Positions 59,814 through 64,000 of a stretch of DNA of 64,000 nt are shown one piece after another. The notes under the pieces are model-generated. The model searched no databases. It was not told where the DNA came from and saw only the letters and a list, made by a program, of their open reading frames with translations. A program made the translations under genes and the position numbers. The stretch comes from Streptomyces durmitorensis (GTDB taxonomy: Bacteria; Actinomycetota; Actinomycetes; Streptomycetales; Streptomycetaceae), in NCBI RefSeq assembly GCF_023498005.1, contig NZ_CP097289.1, positions 8,060,001 to 8,124,000 of the forward strand, given 5' to 3'. The first letter of the stretch is position 1; each line of letters starts with the position of its first letter.

Positions 59814-61212
59814 AGAGCGGCGGCGCTCACGGGAGGAGACGGCCAGGCGCGTGCCGTTCGTCGTCATACCGGACACCCCGTCGGTCCTCGTCACGGTCAC
59901 GGACTCCGCGTTCCACGAGGTGGCGCACGCGATGGGCACCATCGACACCACGCTGCCGCCCGGCATCTACCGCATCGAGCAGCGCTTCGGCGGCGCGGTG
60001 GAGAGCCGGTTCGTCGAGGTCGGCACGGAGCCCTTCGTCGAGCGGCTCGCGCTGCCCGACATGCCCACGGCCACCCCGGTCGAAGGCACCCCCACGACCC
60101 GTGAGGACCACCGCGCGGCGGCGGTGCGCTGGAGCACCGAGGCGACGCACGGCGGGGGCCCGCCGACCCTGATGGTCCTGATCCGCAATCTGCGCAGGGG
60201 CTGGCAGCTCGACCCGTTCGCCCTGGAGATCGCCGACGAGCGCGGTACGCCGGTGGACGGCGGCGCCGGTGGCTGGGAGCCGGCCGGCGGCCAGGAGTGG
60301 TCGGCCTGGAGCGGTGAACTGCCGCCCGGCGGCTACCGGTTGAGGATGCGCAGGAAGCCCGCGGACGGGCTGACCCTCGCGCAGGCGCTGCACGTGCTCG
60401 ACGGGTGGACGACCCTGGTGTTCGTGAGCAACGGACCGCAGGGACCGCAGCCGCAGTTCGCCTCGATCCAGATGGTGCCCCGCGGCATCGGCTGGCAGCC
60501 GGCGGACCGCACCCTGGACCTCGCCCTGGAGGCGGCGCTCTCGGGGCTGCGGCAGGGGATCGACCTGGTGTCGACGCGGCAACTGCTCGGCCTGCTCGAC
60601 GCCAAGAGCGTCAACCCCTTCCTCGGCATCATCGGGGCGCACGCCCTGCTGCTGCACCCGACCCCCGACCTGGGGCGGATCGGCAGCATCCTGGAGCGCC
60701 TCGTCCACCATGCCCCCGCCCAGCCGGACATCGCCGCACTGTGCACCCTGCTGGGCGAGCAGGTCCCGCCGGTCGCGTCACCGCCGATGCTCGCGGCCTC
60801 CTGCCGCCTGCTCGTCCGGGCGGACTCGGCGGACCCGGGGATCCTCCAGGACGGCTCGGTGGCCGAGAGCGCGGCGGAACACATGGTCGGACGCGGCGTC
60901 TGGACGACCTGGCTCGAACAGGAGCAGAAGCAGGAGCGGAAGCACGGGCCGGGCATCGCGGCGCGCGGTGGCCTGGTCCCGCCGGTGTCCGGTCCCGCAG
61001 GCGCGGCCCGGCGACCGCGGGGAGCCGATCCGGTCGAGCGGGTCCAGCGCTACGTACGGGAGATCGCGAGCGTCGAGGACAAGAGTGTCGAAGACGTCCT
61101 GCGGAGCATGGAGCCGAAGGACCTGTCCCGCAGGACCGGCATGCCGCACAAGGCGGTGGACAAGGCCATCGGGGAGCTCAGGCGCCCGCAGGGGAAGCCG
61201 CAAGGAGAGTGA
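59797..61212 (+). CDS. Unrecognised multidomain protein coupled to the caspase gene
   Basis: A 471-aa protein overlapping the caspase gene end by 17 bp. The N-terminus has two beta-rich domains with LPPGIYRIEQRFGGAVESRF and LPPGGYRLRMRRKP, resembling the beta domain at the end of the caspase. Residues from about 245 to 385 are helical (LDLALEAALSGLRQGIDLVS, LRQLLGLLD-like helices). After a Gln/Lys/Arg-rich linker comes a small C-terminal helical domain (RVQRYVREIASVEDKSVEDV, LSRRTGMPHKAVDKAIGELR). No enzyme motif, signal peptide or membrane segment is visible. It is a possible caspase partner, sensor or substrate. I do not recognise the family. Confidence 0.75.
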   Translation: MVSSSEERRRSREETARRVPFVVIPDTPSVLVTVTDSAFHEVAHAMGTIDTTLPPGIYRIEQRFGGAVESRFVEVGTEPFVERLALPDMPTATPVEGTPTTREDHRAAAVRWSTEATHGGGPPTLMVLIRNLRRGWQLDPFALEIADERGTPVDGGAGGWEPAGGQEWSAWSGELPPGGYRLRMRRKPADGLTLAQALHVLDGWTTLVFVSNGPQGPQPQFASIQMVPRGIGWQPADRTLDLALEAALSGLRQGIDLVSTRQLLGLLDAKSVNPFLGIIGAHALLLHPTPDLGRIGSILERLVHHAPAQPDIAALCTLLGEQVPPVASPPMLAASCRLLVRADSADPGILQDGSVAESAAEHMVGRGVWTTWLEQEQKQERKHGPGIAARGGLVPPVSGPAGAARRPRGADPVERVQRYVREIASVEDKSVEDVLRSMEPKDLSRRTGMPHKAVDKAIGELRRPQGKPQGE

Positions 61213-61254
61213 GGCCCACAGCCCGCAGCACAGCCCGCAGGGGGCAGCGTGAGG

Positions 61255-61291
61255 CCGCGACGGCCGGGAAGTCGTGCCCCGGCCGTCGCGG
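61255..61291. terminator. Terminator hairpin after the caspase operon
   Basis: CCGCGACGGCCGGG pairs perfectly with CCCGGCCGTCGCGG around a 9-base loop, about 40 bp past the last stop codon of the operon. Confidence 0.8.
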
Positions 61292-61354
61292 CTCCCGACG
61301 GCTCCTTCGCCGCGCGCGGCACCCCCGTGTCCGTGCGTGGTGGAGCGTCGGTGG

Positions 61355-61388
61355 CCTGCCGGCCGCGTCCCCCAACACGGCCGGCAGG
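61355..61388. terminator. Second hairpin in the convergent gap
   Basis: CCTGCCGGCCG pairs perfectly with CGGCCGGCAGG around a 12-base loop. It could end transcription of the SARP gene coming from the other side (177 bp past its stop). Confidence 0.55.
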
Positions 61389-61565
61389 GGTGGGTGGGCC
61401 GACCTGCGGCCCGTGCGCCCCCGAGCGCGCACGGACAGCCAGGCCTGCGGTGACGTGATGGCGCGTCACCCGTTCTTGGGGAACCCCCGCTGCGGGGACT
61501 CCGGTTGCGGCAACTCCCGCTGCGGTCATGGTCGCCATGGCTGCCTCGCCTCCCCGTCGTGCACG

Positions 61566-62312
61566 TCAGGTCAGCGCGTGGCGCACCATCGTGAGGAACT
61601 GCTCCGAGGGTTCGATGCCGAGCTCCGTGCGGAGCAGCCCGCGGAACGCCTTGAAGTGGCGCACCGCCTCCGCGAGGTTGTTCTCGGCGAGGTGCACCGT
61701 CACGACCGCCCGCCGCGCGCTCTCGCGCAGTGGATCGATGCGGGTGCTCTCCAACGCGGCCTCCAGGGCGGGGGCGTACTGCTCCTGCTCGACGAGGCGG
61801 GCCGAGAGCGCCTCGAGCGCGTGCAGTCGCAGCTGGTGCAGCCGCTCACGCTCGAAGACCACCCAGTCCTGGTACCAGCCGGGCAGCAGCTCACCCATGC
61901 CCATCAGCGAGGCGCACGCGGCCCCGGTCCCCTCTGCCGAGGCCGCGAGTATGTGGTGTGCCGTGGCGGTGAAGTCCTCGACGTCCATCCGGACGCGCCG
62001 GCTGAGCGCGAGCACCCCGGGCCGGGGGTCGCAGACGGCCGAACCCGCCGTGTTCAGGCGCCAGATGGCGGTGCGCAGGCAGGCACGCGCACGCTCCTCG
62101 GTGACCTCGGGCCACAGCGTCCCCGCGAGCACCGAACGCGTCGTGGGGCCACGAAGCCCGAGCAGGGCGAGCAACTGCTGCCCGCTGGCGGACACGTCGA
62201 CCTGCTCGCCGCCGTCGCCCTCGCCGCGGCTGAGGTGAAATCCCCCCAGCAGCCGCAGACGCAGGGCCGGTGGCGCGTCGTCGCGTACCGCCGCACATTC
62301 CGTGACAGCCAT
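61566..62312 (-). CDS. SARP-type regulator (winged helix plus BTAD domain)
   Basis: A 248-aa small SARP/AfsR-like protein. An OmpR-type winged helix (RLRLLGGFHLSRGEGD through CLRTAIWRLNTAGSAVCDPR) is followed by the BTAD helical repeat domain (ELLPGWYQDWVVFERERLHQ, LGIEPSEQFLTMVRHAL). Members activate antibiotic or morphogenetic genes. No biosynthetic cluster is visible here, so its targets may lie beyond the right edge. ATG 62312 follows GGGGGTGGACAG. It is downstream of a large LuxR regulator gene on the same strand. Confidence 0.88.
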   Translation of the reverse strand: MAVTECAAVRDDAPPALRLRLLGGFHLSRGEGDGGEQVDVSASGQQLLALLGLRGPTTRSVLAGTLWPEVTEERARACLRTAIWRLNTAGSAVCDPRPGVLALSRRVRMDVEDFTATAHHILAASAEGTGAACASLMGMGELLPGWYQDWVVFERERLHQLRLHALEALSARLVEQEQYAPALEAALESTRIDPLRESARRAVVTVHLAENNLAEAVRHFKAFRGLLRTELGIEPSEQFLTMVRHALT

Positions 62313-62439
62313 CTGTCCACCCCCAGTTGTGCATTCCGTGCCCTGACCAGCCAAGAACCTACGCCGGGCAGGGCAGGGGTGCCTCAGGGAACCGCCCAGG
62401 GATAACCCCGGTGTGCCAGGGCTCCGGCCAGGGGACGGG

Positions 62440-64000
62440 CTAGGAGGAGGACGTGCGCCGCTCCTGGGGGGCGAAGTGCTGCACGAGCCCGATGCGCGAG
62501 GCGATGCCGAGCTTCGTATAGGTGTGGCCCAGGTGGTACTCGATGGTCTTCACGCTCAGCGCGAGCGCGGTGGCGATCTGCCGGTTGGTGAAGCCCTGCG
62601 ACGCCAGACGCGCGACGGCCAGCTCCTGCGGCGTGAGCCCCTCGGCGGCGGAGGCGGGGTCGGCGGCCGCCGGATCGTGCGCGGGCCGCGGCGGCGCCGC
62701 ACGCCCGCAGGCGTCCAACTCCCTTTCGCACCGGGCGAGATAGGGCGCGGCGTCGAGCTCACGCATGGTCGTGTACGCCGCTTGGAGCTGGGCCACGGCG
62801 ACCGAGCGGCGGCCGATCCTGCGCAGGAACGCCCCGTGGTCGAGCTGCACGCGGGCGCGGCCGAACGGTGAGGGGATCTGCGCCGCCTGGTCGTGCGCAC
62901 GCAGGAACGAGGCCTGGGCGCGGTCCGTGTCCCGGCGCGCCGCGTGCAGATTGCCGCGCACCCGGGCCGCGGCGGACAGTGCCGAGTGCTGTCCGCGCGC
63001 CGATGCCCGCTCCTCGTAGGGCAGGAGCACCGCCTCCGCCTCGTCGAGGTCGCCGAGCTGGATGAGCGCGTCGACCAGGAGTTCACGCCAGGAGACCACG
63101 CCGGGTTCGTTCACGCCGTCGTGCGTGGCGAAGTCCAGGAGCGGGCGGAGCGCCTCGACGACGCGCTCCGGCTCCGCGCGCGCCTCGGCGAAGGCCCCGT
63201 GCGCCGACGCCGCGTACGCGTAGGCGAGGGCGCTCTCGTCGCAGCCCGGCGCGTCCAGGGCGAGCCGCAGGTGGGCCGAGGCGCGGTCCCAGGTGCCGCG
63301 TGCCGAGAGGATCCAGCTGGCGATGGCGTGCGTGACGGGCTTGAGCCACGACTGCTCGGTGTCGTCGGCGATCGACGCGGACGCCTCGGCGTGGATCAGC
63401 GCCTCGTCCCAGTCGCCGAGCCGGTGCAGGGTCTGCGCGAGCGCGGAGGCGGAGAGGAGGCGCAACGGCACCGTTCCCCTGCGGCAGTTGGCCACTGCCC
63501 CCAGCAAGTCGGCGCGTGCGCCCAGGAGATCGTCCGACCACAGCCTCAACTGGCCACGCGCGAGCAGCAGATCAATGCTCGCGGGCGGGACGAGTAGGGG
63601 ATCGGGCAGGTCACCGGCGAGCTCGATGCCCTTCTTGGCGAACCCGCTGAGGCCGAGCGCGAGGAGGTGGTTGAAGCGCAGCATCCGGCTCGGCCCCTGG
63701 AGGGTGGAGAGCCGCTGGGCGCGCTCCGCCCACTGGGCGGCGTCGGCCGAGCGCCCCCGCATCACGGCGGCGTAGCTCAGCTGCTCGGCCGCCCGCGCGG
63801 CCAGCGAGGGATCGCTCTCGTGATCGCACTGGTTCCAGGCGTCGACGAGCAGCGTCTGCGCCTGCTCCATGCGCCCTTGGACGCGCGCGACATAGCCGCG
63901 TACGTACCCGCGCAGCGCCGGGTCCGCGCCGGCCGGAAGGCCCGCCGCCAGTTCGGCCGACTCGTGCACCCGGCCGTCGAGCAGCAGCGCCTCGACCGCC
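62440..64000 (-). CDS. Large LuxR-family (LAL-type) regulator, C-terminal part
   Basis: The last 519 residues of a protein continuing beyond the window. A long array of TPR-like helical repeats (AARAAEQLSYAAVMRGRSAD, HRLGDWDEALIHAEASASIA and more) ends in a LuxR helix-turn-helix (LTPQELAVARLASQGFTNRQ, SVKTIEYHLGHTYTKLGIAS). This is the C-terminal half of LAL regulators, whose N-terminal AAA ATPase would lie to the right. With the neighbouring SARP it suggests the edge of a regulated, possibly biosynthetic, region. Incomplete only because the window ends. Confidence 0.9.
   Translation of the reverse strand, partial: AVEALLLDGRVHESAELAAGLPAGADPALRGYVRGYVARVQGRMEQAQTLLVDAWNQCDHESDPSLAARAAEQLSYAAVMRGRSADAAQWAERAQRLSTLQGPSRMLRFNHLLALGLSGFAKKGIELAGDLPDPLLVPPASIDLLLARGQLRLWSDDLLGARADLLGAVANCRRGTVPLRLLSASALAQTLHRLGDWDEALIHAEASASIADDTEQSWLKPVTHAIASWILSARGTWDRASAHLRLALDAPGCDESALAYAYAASAHGAFAEARAEPERVVEALRPLLDFATHDGVNEPGVVSWRELLVDALIQLGDLDEAEAVLLPYEERASARGQHSALSAAARVRGNLHAARRDTDRAQASFLRAHDQAAQIPSPFGRARVQLDHGAFLRRIGRRSVAVAQLQAAYTTMRELDAAPYLARCERELDACGRAAPPRPAHDPAAADPASAAEGLTPQELAVARLASQGFTNRQIATALALSVKTIEYHLGHTYTKLGIASRIGLVQHFAPQERRTSSS

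Larger units (their letters stand above)
61213..61565. other. 353-bp gene-poor gap with repeats and two hairpins
   Basis: It lies between the converging caspase operon and SARP gene. It contains a perfect 12-bp tandem duplicate (CACAGCCCGCAG, 61217-61228 and 61229-61240) a few bases past the stop codon. Two hairpins follow (61255-61291, 61355-61388). A cluster of CCGCTGCGG/CCGGTTGCGG repeats lies near 61485-61530. A minus-strand frame from ATG 61538 reads repeatedly Ala-Gly-Val-Pro but has no ribosome binding site, so I do not call a gene. Confidence 0.6.

Noticed and set aside
61050..61538. Minus-strand frame with Ala-Gly-Val-Pro repeats after the caspase operon
   Set aside because: It overlaps about 160 bp of the third caspase-operon gene, has no ribosome binding site, and reads as low complexity.
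1..64000. CRISPR arrays, tRNA genes, prophage or transposon
   Set aside because: I looked for spaced direct repeats, T-loop GGTTCGA patterns, integrases and transposases and saw none; all direct repeats here are adjacent tandem units.

Overview
This is a 64-kb piece of a very GC-rich actinobacterial chromosome. The composition, GTG starts, GTGA/ATGA stop-start overlaps, SigB/SigF-type sigma factors and gene families (SARP, large LuxR regulators, PRC-barrel, VanZ, ANTAR) point to Streptomyces or a close relative. I found no tRNA, rRNA, CRISPR array, transposase or phage gene. There are about 60 genes in short operons, mostly accessory and regulatory.

Region by region: 0-7.6 kb holds a partial membrane protein and a five-gene exopolysaccharide-type operon (processive GT2, GalE, UDP-glucose dehydrogenase, UDP-glucuronate decarboxylase, beta-helix lipoprotein). 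A TetR regulator with a tandem-repeat linker is divergent from it. 8.7-17.3 kb is redox and detoxification: a molybdenum hydroxylase pair, a DJ-1/TetR/ALDH operon facing a LysR gene, an NTF2-like protein, PadR and a HAD hydrolase. 17.4-21.7 kb has a self-sufficient CYP102-type P450-reductase fusion divergent from a PAS-LuxR regulator, then a small MerR-like gene. 22.1-25.1 kb is an RNA/cold-stress block: cold-shock protein with a structured leader, DEAD-box helicase, CBS protein and a small unknown. 25.2-39.7 kb is stress signalling. It holds a PRC-barrel operon that includes a 48-aa membrane protein, two SigB-type sigma factors with candidate SigB-type promoters, a STAS antagonist and an ATP-binding anti-sigma kinase. 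It also has an ABC exporter divergent from a histidine kinase/response regulator pair, FUSC, GAF-ANTAR, DUF2267 and VanZ genes.

39.9-46.3 kb has a bacterial nitric oxide synthase, a lactonase-like beta-propeller, a CbiX-type protein, a BadF-type kinase overlapping ung, and a BNR-repeat protein. 46.4-56.2 kb is a peptide-type ABC importer operon ending in a homocysteine methyltransferase; divergent from it are a ROK regulator and an M81 metallopeptidase. A secreted PheC-like cyclohexadienyl dehydratase candidate follows.

57.2-61.2 kb is the most intriguing part: an alpha/beta-hydrolase-fold protein, a caspase-fold (C14) protease and an unrecognised multidomain protein in one operon, closed by strong hairpins. 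I read it as a candidate protease-effector (conflict or cell-death) module; this is inference. A SARP and a large LuxR regulator end the window. A second oddity is that short tandem duplications overlap the stop codon of five unrelated genes.
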